Positions 16,661-24,833 of a stretch of 64,000 nt of DNA are shown in pieces. The notes below the pieces were generated by a model, which did not search any database, was not told the DNA's origin, and saw nothing but the letters and a program-made list of their open reading frames with translations. Made by a program: the position numbers and the translations under genes. The DNA is from Ureibacillus sinduriensis BLB-1 = JCM 15800 (GTDB lineage Bacteria; Bacillota; Bacilli; Bacillales_A; Planococcaceae), in contig NZ_JPVO01000047.1 of NCBI RefSeq assembly GCF_000772955.1, positions 1 through 64,000 on the forward strand, written 5' to 3'. Numbering within the stretch: the stretch's first letter is position 1; every line of letters starts with the position of its first letter.

Positions 16661-18346
16661 GTGACTCAAACTTTAATGATGGCCTTGATGGCCTCAGCCA
16701 TTGCAACACTCCTCATTGTCCCTCTTACAAAGAAGGTGCCAAAAGGAGAACTTACGAATAAACAACTTTTGAACTCAATTATTTCGGTTCTTATTGCAAG
16801 TTTTATCATTGGATTTGCGATAATTTATATTACTAAAATTGACTTGCATTGGACGATTTTCGCATATGCATTACCGGTTGTAGCCTTACTTGGCGCGCTG
16901 CTCTCTAAAGGGGTGGAACAGACGTTTAAAGGATTTCTATTCTTGGCGAGTTTGCTCCTGCTCGCTTATATGCTGTGTGCACCATTCTTTAACGCGGACG
17001 AAAAATATGATTCCGCCCAAATGGAGGAAAAGGTGGAAATTGAACCGTTCGATGAAACACAAACACCGGCTAGTGTCCCTCCGCGTTTTGCACAAAACAA
17101 GATGAAAAAAGCCTTTGGTCAAGTTCCCAATACAAGCTACTATGAACTTGGGAGTTTGCAAATCCAAAAAGTGAATGGTGAGTATGTTTACATTGCACCG
17201 GTTGAATTTTCCGGATTATTCAAGTGGTTTAACGGAAAAACAACGCCCGGATATTTCACTATGAGTGCAACAGATTCAACAGACAACCCAAAATTTGTTG
17301 AAACGGAAATGACCTATGTCCCATCAGCCTTTTTCAATAAAAATTTGGAACGCCATATCCGTTTAGAGTATCCTACGTTGATCTTCTACGGTGATCCGCA
17401 GCTTGAGGTGGACGATGAAGGAAAACCATTCTATATTCGTTCATACGGCGAGTTTATATCGGCTCGGAATGGTTTTGATGTAAAAGGAATCGTGATGGTG
17501 GATGCAGGATCAGGAGATTCCGAAGTGCTTAAGCTGGAGGAAATTCCTGAATTTATCGACGGAGCGGTTTCTCCTGAATCGGTCAGTCTTCAAAATAGCT
17601 ACTTTGGAAAGTATATACATGGATTTTGGAATAGCTTGTTTGGCAAAAAAGATGTGAAGATTCCTTCAGATGAAGGAACGGAGGCAAATGTTAGCCCAAT
17701 CTTCAACGAAAATGGAGAAATGTATTACTTTACGGACTTTACAAGTCCCAAAGAAGGTGTCGATTCTATGCTGGGGTATTCATTAACAGATGCCCGTACA
17801 GGTGAATCAACCTACTATACTGGCAATCTTGAGGAATCGTATATGGACTCCCAAGGTGCGTTGGATATTATTGAAAAGAAATTTATTGAAAAAGAATGGC
17901 AAGGAGAAATGCCGATTCTTTATAACTTCTATGGAGAGGCAAGTTGGCTTGCACCGGTATTAGATTCGAATGGATTTTTGCAAAATTACTTTATCGTTTC
18001 GGCAGCCAATCCTGAGATATCGGCATATGGTACAACACCAAACGAAGCTCTGAAGCAATATAAAACAGCGTTAAATCGTGGCGGCGGAACGGTTGACGGT
18101 ACATCGAACTCGGAGGAGGCCACAATTTCCGGAGATGTCGTGCGTGTCTACAAAGAGCGCGTCGGTGATTACACAGTCGTTTCATTCTTGCTGAATACCG
18201 GACAAAACTTTGTGGTCAGCTCACAAAATGCACCATTAGCAATTTATTTGCAAGAAGGAGATCGTGTAGCAATCACGTATTATGCAACGGAAGAGTTATT
18301 CCTGCCAATCAAGGAAATTAGGATTGAAGGCATAGTAAACCCATAA
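16661..18346 (+). CDS. Large membrane-anchored protein of unknown function
   Basis: This protein of about 561 residues has four N-terminal helices (about 5-22, 37-59, 66-82, 89-107) followed by about 450 hydrophilic residues presumably outside the cell. I prefer GTG 16661 over GTG 16652 because AAAGGG at 16647-16652 is 8 nt from the former and overlaps the latter. The large domain has no motif that I can name; its end (VVRVYKERVGDYTVVSFLL...) may be a small beta domain. It is monocistronic with a strong terminator. Similar four-helix-plus-domain proteins exist in Bacilli without a role. Confidence 0.8.
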   Translation: MTQTLMMALMASAIATLLIVPLTKKVPKGELTNKQLLNSIISVLIASFIIGFAIIYITKIDLHWTIFAYALPVVALLGALLSKGVEQTFKGFLFLASLLLLAYMLCAPFFNADEKYDSAQMEEKVEIEPFDETQTPASVPPRFAQNKMKKAFGQVPNTSYYELGSLQIQKVNGEYVYIAPVEFSGLFKWFNGKTTPGYFTMSATDSTDNPKFVETEMTYVPSAFFNKNLERHIRLEYPTLIFYGDPQLEVDDEGKPFYIRSYGEFISARNGFDVKGIVMVDAGSGDSEVLKLEEIPEFIDGAVSPESVSLQNSYFGKYIHGFWNSLFGKKDVKIPSDEGTEANVSPIFNENGEMYYFTDFTSPKEGVDSMLGYSLTDARTGESTYYTGNLEESYMDSQGALDIIEKKFIEKEWQGEMPILYNFYGEASWLAPVLDSNGFLQNYFIVSAANPEISAYGTTPNEALKQYKTALNRGGGTVDGTSNSEEATISGDVVRVYKERVGDYTVVSFLLNTGQNFVVSSQNAPLAIYLQEGDRVAITYYATEELFLPIKEIRIEGIVNP

Positions 18347-18378
18347 ATAAAGGCGCAAACCAAGTTGTCGGATTGTTC

Positions 18379-18428
18379 TAAAGAGTGTAGACAAAGTTGA
18401 TATTCGACTTTGTCTGCACTCTTTTTTA
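18379..18428 (+). terminator. Long-stem terminator
   Basis: A stem of about 16 bp (AGAGTGTAGACAAAGT with ACTTTGTCTGCACTCT) is followed by six T. It terminates the gene ending at 18346. Confidence 0.88.
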
Positions 18429-18467
18429 GGGTAATTCCTTAAATGAAGGATAATGCAGACTGTATTG

Positions 18468-18613
18468 AAAACGCTTGGCAGACAAGGGGGGCAGTCGAGT
18501 GAAGACCCGAGTAGAACTAAAGGTTCGTGAAGGGACGAACGAGACAACCATCGCAGGCTGAAAGCGTTTGTCAACAATCCGAGCCCAAACCAAGTTGGTG
18601 GTTTGGGTTTTTT
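18468..18613 (+). other. Structured non-coding element, possible small RNA or dispersed repeat
   Basis: A base-paired region of about 145 nt has a long-range stem AACGCTT (about 18470) with AAGCGTT (about 18562), an inner hairpin GTTCGT/ACGAAC with loop GAAGGG (18522-18540), and a final hairpin CCCAAACC/GGTTTGGG (18584-18607) followed by six T. No ORF or Shine-Dalgarno accounts for it. The style resembles small structured interspersed repeats of Bacillales. Confidence 0.45.
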
Positions 18614-18718
18614 GATGTGCAAAAAAGTAAAAGAGATAAGAGTGGCAGGTAGCCAAGTTTCCGTTCGAAGCATTCTATATCACAATCCCCAGAAATATTG
18701 CGTATCGCAATTCTTATA

Positions 18719-18764
18719 AGAAAAAAGTGATACTAAGCAATCTCTTCTTTGCTTTGGTATCACT
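18719..18764 (-). terminator. Terminator of the nitroreductase gene
   Basis: The stem AGTGATAC/GTATCACT (18726-18733 with 18757-18764), extended by AAGCAA/TTGCTT, is followed on the minus strand by six T. Confidence 0.88.
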
Positions 18765-18774
18765 AAGTTCAATA

Positions 18775-19509
18775 TTATTTCCAATTAAACCCTTTTGCAG
18801 CCAGGAATTCCTTGATATGTGGTCTTCGTTGTTCAACTAGGAAATCTGCCATTTGCTTAGTCCAGTTGGCCATTTTCTGATTGGAGCTACGGCTTGCGTA
18901 GTATGCTTCCATCGTCGCATCATACTCATCAAGTAATGTATCGTATTTTTCCTCGTCATAACCATTTTCGTGCAAAACGGCTTCAACCGGAAGTCTCGGT
19001 TTTGTCTCATTGCGTTTTGTAGGAGTCCCAATCGTCATCGCAAATAGCGGGAACACGTACTCAGGCAAATTGAATAATTCGCTAATCTCGTCTGGATTGT
19101 TGCGGGCTCCGCCGATATAGCAAATCCCGTAGCCGGCATCTTCGGCAGCAATCACAAAGTTTTGTGCAAAAATGCCAACGTCCGCTACCCCGACAAGCAC
19201 ATTCTCTGCACTATCCGCAATAATGTCCACACCATGTTTTTGCCCTGCTACTTGGAGACGTTTAAAGTCGACACAGAAAAGAAAAGAGGCACCAGCTGTT
19301 GTAAATTGGAAGTCATTTTTCGAAAGCTCACCTAATTTTCGCTTTTTCTCTTCATCAGTTACCCAAATCACACTATAAGCTTGTACAAAGTGAGAGCTGG
19401 CAGCCATCTGTGCTGTTTGGATTAAATCCACAACTTTTTCTTTTGGAATGACTTCCCCTGTATATTTTCTTACAGAAGTGTGACTACGTAATAAATCTTT
19501 TGCTGACAT
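18775..19509 (-). CDS. nfsA: Oxygen-insensitive NADPH nitroreductase / FMN reductase
   Basis: This 244-residue FMN-dependent NfsA/FRP-type flavoprotein uses NADPH to reduce nitro compounds, quinones or flavin in the cytosol. It begins with the family's RSHTSVRKYTGEVIP segment; QMAASSHFVQAYSV and GYGICYIGGARNNP match the flavin-binding region. GGGGAGG lies 7 nt before ATG. It is monocistronic. The physiological substrate is not readable; Bacillus relatives include NfrA and YcnD. Confidence 0.88.
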   Translation of the reverse strand: MSAKDLLRSHTSVRKYTGEVIPKEKVVDLIQTAQMAASSHFVQAYSVIWVTDEEKKRKLGELSKNDFQFTTAGASFLFCVDFKRLQVAGQKHGVDIIADSAENVLVGVADVGIFAQNFVIAAEDAGYGICYIGGARNNPDEISELFNLPEYVFPLFAMTIGTPTKRNETKPRLPVEAVLHENGYDEEKYDTLLDEYDATMEAYYASRSSNQKMANWTKQMADFLVEQRRPHIKEFLAAKGFNWK

Positions 19510-19637
19510 TTCATTTCCTCCCCTAAAAGTGCATTATGAAAGCCTTACAGAGCTAAACGCTTCATAAGGCTATATTAGTATATTTTGTTATTTTTTCAAA
19601 GAAGAAGCGTTTCATAAAATAATTGCGACGCTGCGGA

Positions 19638-20270
19638 TCATCCCTTTTTCTTGAAAGCAGATGTAACTTTCGGTTCGGTTCCAATGCGTATGCGATAGAT
19701 ATTTTCGAGATGAAGATAAAGTGCAATCAAGAATAACGCCAAGATAATAATAAACGGCCATATTGCCGGTTCTGTCAAAAGTGCAGTTGCCCCGAAAATA
19801 ATATACAAAAAGGCTACACCGATCAGCAGATAATTCGTTAAAAGTGAAACAACCACAAAGACAATTACAGCAATCAATCCAAATTTCCAATCAAGTGCCA
19901 TAAAAATACCGATTAGTGAAGCAGTGCCTTTTCCACCACGAAACTTCATATGAATCGGGAAGTTATGGCCAATGATGACGGAGGCGCCGATTAAGTATAA
20001 TAAAAGGGAAGTCTGTTCAGCGGTAAAGGAGCTGAAATTTACTAAATAAAGACGTAGTAAAACGATAGCCACGGCCCCTTTACCAATATCAATCAAAGCA
20101 ACGAGAACACCATATTTCCAGCCTAGGGACAAGGTGGCGTTGGATGCTCCTGCATTGCCATGGCCAACTTCCTTTAAATTCACACCCGACATAAGCCTGG
20201 CAATATTTGAACCGTGGATACAGCCAATCAAGTAACCTGCTAAAAGTATAAGAATAATGGCGGTAAGCAA
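19638..20270 (-). CDS. Glycerol-3-phosphate acyltransferase, divergent PlsY
   Basis: This PlsY-family membrane enzyme transfers acyl from acyl-phosphate to glycerol-3-phosphate. The second motif HNFPIHMKFRGGKGTAS is classical. The first motif is altered to GHGNAGASN where housekeeping PlsY has GSGNIGATN. I choose TTG 20270 (AAAGGAG 8 nt upstream) over GTG 20294, giving about 210 residues, the usual size. Five to six helices. It is probably an accessory paralogue, with the standard plsY elsewhere. Its activity is inferred. Confidence 0.82.
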   Translation of the reverse strand: MLTAIILILLAGYLIGCIHGSNIARLMSGVNLKEVGHGNAGASNATLSLGWKYGVLVALIDIGKGAVAIVLLRLYLVNFSSFTAEQTSLLLYLIGASVIIGHNFPIHMKFRGGKGTASLIGIFMALDWKFGLIAVIVFVVVSLLTNYLLIGVAFLYIIFGATALLTEPAIWPFIIILALFLIALYLHLENIYRIRIGTEPKVTSAFKKKG

Positions 20271-20363
20271 AGTGAGAACTCCTTTCAAAAACACGCTTTT
20301 TACAATATACTCTATGATTATATAAGATGTTTCAAATATTATCGAAATATTTTAAAAATAAAG

Positions 20364-20393
20364 TTGACAGAGTTGATTACTATGAATTATAGT
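20364..20393 (+). promoter_or_regulatory. Sigma-A promoter of the S-box metY transcript
   Basis: TTGACA at 20364-20369 and TATAGT at 20388-20393, with an 18-nt spacer. The S-box aptamer begins about 30 nt downstream. Confidence 0.7.
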
Positions 20394-20423
20394 AAGTTTT
20401 AACGATGGAACATGAATCAAATA

Positions 20424-20586
20424 CCTTTATCCAGAGAGGCGGAGGGACTAGGCCCTACGATGCCCAGCAACCGGCGTATTTACGCAAAGGTGCTAATTCC
20501 TACAGATTTTGATTAGATCTGAGAGATAAGGGGAGGAAAAATTGCAACTTTGCAGCCCTCTTCTTAGAAGAGGGCTTTTGTTTTTC
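20424..20586 (+). promoter_or_regulatory. SAM-I riboswitch (S-box) with terminator
   Basis: The classical S-box aptamer runs from 20424 to about 20533. P1 pairs CCTTTATC with GATAAGG, and conserved blocks are CAGAGAGGCGGAGGGACTGG-like, GCCCAGCAACCGGCG and AAGGTGCTAATTCC. An expression-platform terminator follows at 20552-20586 (AGCCCTCTTCT with AGAAGAGGGCT and a T-rich tail). High SAM should promote termination and switch off the downstream sulfhydrylase. Confidence 0.96.
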
Positions 20587-20645
20587 CATAAGGTCCTCCT
20601 CACAAATCCGATCGGCCCATCGATTTTAATTTAGGAGGAAGAAAC

Positions 20646-21947
20646 ATGTCACAACAACGACCAGAAACACAATTGCTTCATGGCGGGCAAACACCTGATC
20701 CAGTGACAGGAGCAATCGCAGTACCTATTTACAGAACAACGGCGTATGCTTTCGAAAATACGGAGCATGCCCGGAAGCTTTTTGCACTCGAACAATCGGG
20801 TAATATTTATTCACGTATTATGAACCCGACAGTCGACGTTTTTGAGAAACGTGTTGCTTTGCTGGAAGGTGGGACGGCTGCTGTCGCCTTATCATCCGGT
20901 GCTGCGGCAATCGCTTTTTCTATCTTGAATATTGCTGGTACCGGGGATGAGATTGTTTCTGCAGGTTCGTTATATGGAGGTACGTATAACTTATTTGCAA
21001 ATACTCTACCACGTTATGGCATTACAACTGTATTTGTAGATGAGAGCAATCCAGAGAACTTTGAAGCAGCTATTACGGATAAAACAAAAGCAATCTATGC
21101 AGAGACAGTTGGAAATCCGAGCTTAAACATTCTGGACATTGAACGAGTAGCGGAAATTGCTCATGCGCATGGACTTCCGTTAATTATTGATAATACTTTC
21201 CCATCCCCATACGGATCGAACCCAATTGAATTTGGAGCAGATGTCGTTGTACATTCCGCAACAAAATGGATCGGGGGGCATGGTACGACTATTGGAGGTA
21301 TTGTGGTAGATGCCGGTAAATTCGATTGGACAAGTGGACGCTTCCCGGGCTTCACTGAACCGGATGAGTCATATCATGGTCTGCGTTATGGCATTGATGC
21401 ACCAGGAGCTGCCTTTGCCACAAAATTGCGTGTCCAATTATTGCGTGATTTCGGTCCGACGCTAAGTGCAGACAGCGCATTTAATTTCCTGCAAGGTTTA
21501 GAAACGCTTCATTTGCGTTATACAAAACATGGGGAAAATGCACTGAAGGTTGCCGAATATCTTGACCACCACTCATTTGTGGAATATGTCAATTATCCAG
21601 GTAAAGAAAACTTCCCATCGCATTCATTAGCGAAAAAATACTTGAAAAATGGTTACGGCTCAATGCTTACATTCGGCATCAAAGGTGGCCGTGAAGCAGG
21701 AAGTAAAGTAATTGACAATGTTCATCTATTCTCCCATGTAGCGAATGTAGGAGATGCCAAATCACTCATTATCCATCCAGCTTCCACAACGCATCAACAG
21801 CTATCTCCGGAAGAGCTGAAAGTAGCGGGTGTATCCGAAGAGCTCATTCGCTTATCGGTAGGGCTAGAAGCTGTAGAGGATATTATAGCGGATTTGGATC
21901 AGGCGTTAACAAAAGCTATTGAAGCTGTCTCTCAGGCAAACGTATAA
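20646..21947 (+). CDS. metY: O-acetylhomoserine sulfhydrylase (aminocarboxypropyltransferase)
   Basis: This 433-residue PLP enzyme of the Cys/Met metabolism family makes homocysteine from O-acetyl-L-homoserine and sulfide, in methionine synthesis. It begins PETQLLHGGQTPDPVTGA; the PLP lysine is in HSATKWIGGHGT, the phosphate/aromatic region is YSRIMNPTVDVFEKR, and the late SLIIHPASTTHQQL is typical of MetY rather than MetB/MetC. AGGAGG precedes ATG. The S-box leader upstream independently supports a methionine role. The homoserine dehydrogenase 1 kb downstream could feed the pathway. Confidence 0.95.
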   Translation: MSQQRPETQLLHGGQTPDPVTGAIAVPIYRTTAYAFENTEHARKLFALEQSGNIYSRIMNPTVDVFEKRVALLEGGTAAVALSSGAAAIAFSILNIAGTGDEIVSAGSLYGGTYNLFANTLPRYGITTVFVDESNPENFEAAITDKTKAIYAETVGNPSLNILDIERVAEIAHAHGLPLIIDNTFPSPYGSNPIEFGADVVVHSATKWIGGHGTTIGGIVVDAGKFDWTSGRFPGFTEPDESYHGLRYGIDAPGAAFATKLRVQLLRDFGPTLSADSAFNFLQGLETLHLRYTKHGENALKVAEYLDHHSFVEYVNYPGKENFPSHSLAKKYLKNGYGSMLTFGIKGGREAGSKVIDNVHLFSHVANVGDAKSLIIHPASTTHQQLSPEELKVAGVSEELIRLSVGLEAVEDIIADLDQALTKAIEAVSQANV

Positions 21948-22192
21948 TTTAAGGGCTTAATCGGTGAAAAAGACGTTTCATTCCATTCGTGAAACTAATT
22001 TTTCATCGGTTCTTCCAAGTGCCATTCATTCGGCTATTGATATATTTAATTCCGAGTAAATCTATTAGTTTTGTTGACGTATAAATGTCTGATTTGTATA
22101 ATTATTAATATAAAGTAAATTTGTCGGAATTAAAATCCGCAATTGGAAGATTTAATTAGCTCGTTGCAAGGATGAAAAAGGAGTGTTGTTTG

Positions 22193-22582
22193 ATGGGGAA
22201 TATTTATAGTGCGCAAAATGTTGCGGCATATTTGATATATGAACTAAATGGGAAAAATTCATTTATTAATTCGTATTCACTTCAAGACCTATTAGCTGAG
22301 ATAGATAAACTTTGGTATAAAAATTTTGGACATACAGCCTTTAAAGAGGAAACTGGATCCACTTCAGAAGGTGGCTATTATGTGAAGGAAGTTTTCGATG
22401 CATATAAGGAGTTCGAGAATCGGCATCTGTTTTTACCTGCCAAGGAGTGGCATTTGGAATATGGCCAATTTCAGCTTGTTCTTCGCCCATATGCAGTGCC
22501 TCTCTTTACAGCGATGGAACTGCTTCTCATTAATGATGTCTTAAGTGAATTTCACAAGTATGCGGCAAAAAGAGCGTCCTGA
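22193..22582 (+). CDS. Unknown cytosolic protein, about 129 residues
   Basis: The start is ATG 22193, 9 nt after AAAAAGGAG; the in-frame ATG at 22172 precedes that site and is unlikely. The product begins MGNIYSAQNVAAYLIYELN and is soluble, with aromatic-rich helices and no cysteine. The opening faintly recalls the SocA/GepA-like 'Panacea' proteins of toxin-antitoxin systems, but no full match is visible and there is no partner gene. I do not assign a function. Confidence 0.7.
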   Translation: MGNIYSAQNVAAYLIYELNGKNSFINSYSLQDLLAEIDKLWYKNFGHTAFKEETGSTSEGGYYVKEVFDAYKEFENRHLFLPAKEWHLEYGQFQLVLRPYAVPLFTAMELLLINDVLSEFHKYAAKRAS

Positions 22583-22668
22583 TCATCTCCCATTTAACGA
22601 TAGTCCCATATTCATTAAAGACTTTCTAACTGATTGGTAAAAAATATTATGATATAATAATCAATTAA

Positions 22669-22697
22669 GTATCTCGATTCTCAGAGATGCTTTTTTG
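22669..22697 (+). terminator. Rho-independent terminator
   Basis: The stem AGTATCTC/GAGATGCT is followed by six T. It lies 87 nt after the unknown gene at 22193-22582. The interval up to 22895 shows nothing else. Confidence 0.75.
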
Positions 22698-22895
22698 ATT
22701 TAGTATAAGGAAGATATAGGTAAAGGTACATTATTGGAAAAGGCTTGTAGAATATAGTATTTTATAAAATATTCGTGAACCTTTTGACCTTCTTAAAAAA
22801 ACAATTGTCCACCTTAGGAAGAATGTTCTTGAGTTCCTTCCAGATTTAAGATAAAATTCTCTTAAGTTAAATTTTTCGAATTATTTGTTTTTATT

Positions 22896-22915
22896 CTGAT
22901 AATTACTATTATCAG
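22896..22915. promoter_or_regulatory. Perfect 8-bp inverted repeat upstream of homoserine dehydrogenase
   Basis: CTGATAATTACTATTATCAG: 8-bp perfect arms with a 4-nt centre, about 110 nt before the hom start. TGATAAT/ATTATCA half-sites are those of a Fur-family 7-1-7 operator, but the centre is 3 nt too long, so Fur is unlikely. It could be an unknown operator. No T-box or S-box was seen in the hom leader. Confidence 0.4.
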
Positions 22916-23023
22916 TTCGGCGTAGGATTGTAAGGAATCGTATAGCACCTTCCTTAATCATGAAGATTCGTAGATGCCTAAAAATATGTAGGGTTTAGAG
23001 TGAAGATGGAGGCGAGTATAGGA

Positions 23024-24010
23024 ATGGCAACAATCAAGGCGGCCATCTTGGGTTTTGGCACGGTAGGTCAGGGAATATATCACATTTTGAACGAAAAACG
23101 CGAAGAGCTACGAGATAAACTAGGCCTGGAATTGGAAGTAGCAAAAATTTTAGTACGGGATACAACCAAAGAGCGTGTACCTGGTACGGCACATTTATTG
23201 ACAGACAGCATTGATGATTGTCTTTCAGTAAAGGGAATCCAAGTGGTGTTTGAAGCGATTGTCAACGAGGAGCCGGCTTATGGCTACTTAAAGAAGGCTG
23301 TGGAAAATAAGTGCCATGTCATAACCGCCAACAAAGTGATGTTTGCAAAATGGGGTCTGGAGTTACAGGAATTGGCTAGACAAAATGGTGTGTTTGTTGG
23401 ATATGAAGCCACTACTGCTGGTGGTGTACCGGTAATTAAGACCATGAAAAATATCCTTCTGGTAAATAATGTATCAAGAATTCAAGGTGTTTTAAATGGA
23501 ACAACCAATTATATCTTAACAAAAATGCGTGCAGAAGGCTGGTCTTTTGAAGAAGCCTTAAAAGAGGCGCAAATTCTAGGATATGCAGAAGCTGATCCTT
23601 ATAATGACATTTCGGGTCAAGATGCATTTAAGAAGCTGATGATCCTGTCATCCCTTGCGTTTGGGGATCAGCCGAACTGGGCGGATGTTGAAGTGGTTGG
23701 AATAGACAGCATTTCTGCCCAACAAGTTGAACAATCCATAAAAAATGGGCTACGTTATCGCCACGTGGCTGAAGTCGAAAAGCATCAGGATGGCACACTT
23801 TTCGCAAAAGTCGCTCCGATGCTGGTCGATAAAGAGCATCCACTCTATCCAATCGATGATGTATTCAATGCGGTTACGATGGAGACGAATTATATTGGTA
23901 CACTCACACTGGTTGGTCCGGGAGCTGGAATGTATCCCACTGCAAGTGTCATGGTGGAGGATTATGCAGAAATAATCGGCAAACGTGCGGGTTTCGTCGT
24001 AACGATTTAA
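23024..24010 (+). CDS. Homoserine dehydrogenase lacking an ACT domain
   Basis: NAD(P)-dependent reduction of aspartate semialdehyde to homoserine, in the threonine and methionine branch. The N-terminal Rossmann motif is ILGFGTVGQGIYHIL; catalytic-domain blocks are TANKVMFAKWG, GGVPVIKTMKN, GVLNGTTNYILTKM and LGYAEADPYNDISGQDAFKK. I take ATG 23024 (GGAGG 11 nt upstream) as the start; 328 residues. Bacillus Hom is about 100 residues longer and carries a C-terminal ACT domain; this copy ends at the catalytic domain, so threonine feedback is probably absent. Confidence 0.92.
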   Translation: MATIKAAILGFGTVGQGIYHILNEKREELRDKLGLELEVAKILVRDTTKERVPGTAHLLTDSIDDCLSVKGIQVVFEAIVNEEPAYGYLKKAVENKCHVITANKVMFAKWGLELQELARQNGVFVGYEATTAGGVPVIKTMKNILLVNNVSRIQGVLNGTTNYILTKMRAEGWSFEEALKEAQILGYAEADPYNDISGQDAFKKLMILSSLAFGDQPNWADVEVVGIDSISAQQVEQSIKNGLRYRHVAEVEKHQDGTLFAKVAPMLVDKEHPLYPIDDVFNAVTMETNYIGTLTLVGPGAGMYPTASVMVEDYAEIIGKRAGFVVTI

Positions 24011-24057
24011 ACATCTTGAGGCGTGAAAAGTGAATTCACGCTTCAAGATGTTTTTTT
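24009..24057 (+). terminator. Strong terminator after hom
   Basis: An 18-bp stem, AACATCTTGA... with ...TCAAGATGTT (24009-24026 with 24035-24052, one mismatch), is followed by seven T. The first base pair overlaps the stop codon. Confidence 0.9.
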
Positions 24058-24073
24058 CGGTCATTACAAAAAT

Positions 24074-24304
24074 TCAGTCCTCGTCCTTAATATCTGGATC
24101 TTCCGGGATCGGGGTGTTGCGCCAAATTTCAATTTCTTCTTTAATACGTTCCAATTGTTCATGATACGTATCAAATTGGGAACTGTTTACGAGGTACTCT
24201 GTTCCATCATGCACAGCCTTGATTCGGCCAGTGTAAATATAACGAAGTACTTGTTCCTCTGGCATTGAAATGTCCTTGGCAGTTTCGGCAACTGTTTTAT
24301 ACAT
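24074..24304 (-). CDS. Small helix-turn-helix (excisionase/MerR-type) protein
   Basis: A 76-residue protein. The first 50 residues read as a winged-helix HTH_17-like domain (TVAETAKDISMPEEQVLRYIYTGRIKAVHDGTEYLV), as in excisionase-family DNA-binding proteins; the rest is an acidic helix and a tail. GGAGG lies 9 nt before ATG. No integrase or phage gene is adjacent, so it is more likely a stand-alone chromosomal regulator than a phage excisionase. Target unknown. Confidence 0.72.
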   Translation of the reverse strand: MYKTVAETAKDISMPEEQVLRYIYTGRIKAVHDGTEYLVNSSQFDTYHEQLERIKEEIEIWRNTPIPEDPDIKDED

Positions 24305-24453
24305 GCATGGTGACCTCCATCTTTAGTTTTGTTCGCTCAAGACGTTTATGCTTGCTCATCATATTTATTATAAGTGATTATCGCAAAAATGCTACGAAAC
24401 TAAACAAAACAGCCTAATTGAACTTGCATTCAATCAGGCTGCCGCTATTTTTA

Positions 24454-24813
24454 TTACAACTGTTTTACTGCTGTATACTCTTCCTCGGTAAAAACCCTGG
24501 AACGTGTAATGAAGTGTTTGTCTTCAATGCTATCTAATGAGAATTCCGCCCCGCTGCCATCCAGTACATCGATAATCAGCTGTGTATGTTTCCAATATTC
24601 GTATTGGCTTCGATGCATATAAAAGGGGGCGTCACCGATTGAGCCAAGATAAATATCAGAATCCGCTATACGAAAGTCTCCCTCTCTGTAGCACATAGGA
24701 ACAGAGCCATCACAGCACCCACCAGACTGATAAAACAGGATGGATTCATGTTTTTCTGTCAGCTGTTCTATGAATTGAAGTGCCTCTTCTGTCGCAACTA
24801 CACGATCGATCAT
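24454..24813 (-). CDS. DUF779 family protein, aldehyde dehydrogenase partner
   Basis: A 119-residue DUF779 protein with the signature FYQSGGCCDGSVPMC (about residues 27-41) holding a CC pair and another Cys, possibly a metal site. The family is repeatedly encoded beside acetaldehyde/aldehyde dehydrogenase genes, and here it follows one by 20 nt on the same strand. GAAGGGAG precedes ATG. Molecular role is unknown. Confidence 0.85.
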   Translation of the reverse strand: MIDRVVATEEALQFIEQLTEKHESILFYQSGGCCDGSVPMCYREGDFRIADSDIYLGSIGDAPFYMHRSQYEYWKHTQLIIDVLDGSGAEFSLDSIEDKHFITRSRVFTEEEYTAVKQL

Positions 24814-24833
24814 GGGTTTAATCTCCCTTCGAT

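Noticed and set aside
22896-22915. Fur box before homoserine dehydrogenase
   Set aside because: Half-sites resemble Fur boxes, but the arms are separated by 4 nt instead of 1, so the 7-1-7 geometry fails.
22700-23023. T-box leader before homoserine dehydrogenase
   Set aside because: No AGGGTGGNACCGCG-type T-box sequence or antiterminator pair could be found.
24074-24304. Phage excisionase
   Set aside because: The fold fits, but no integrase, attachment site or phage gene is near, so a plain small DNA-binding protein is the safer call.
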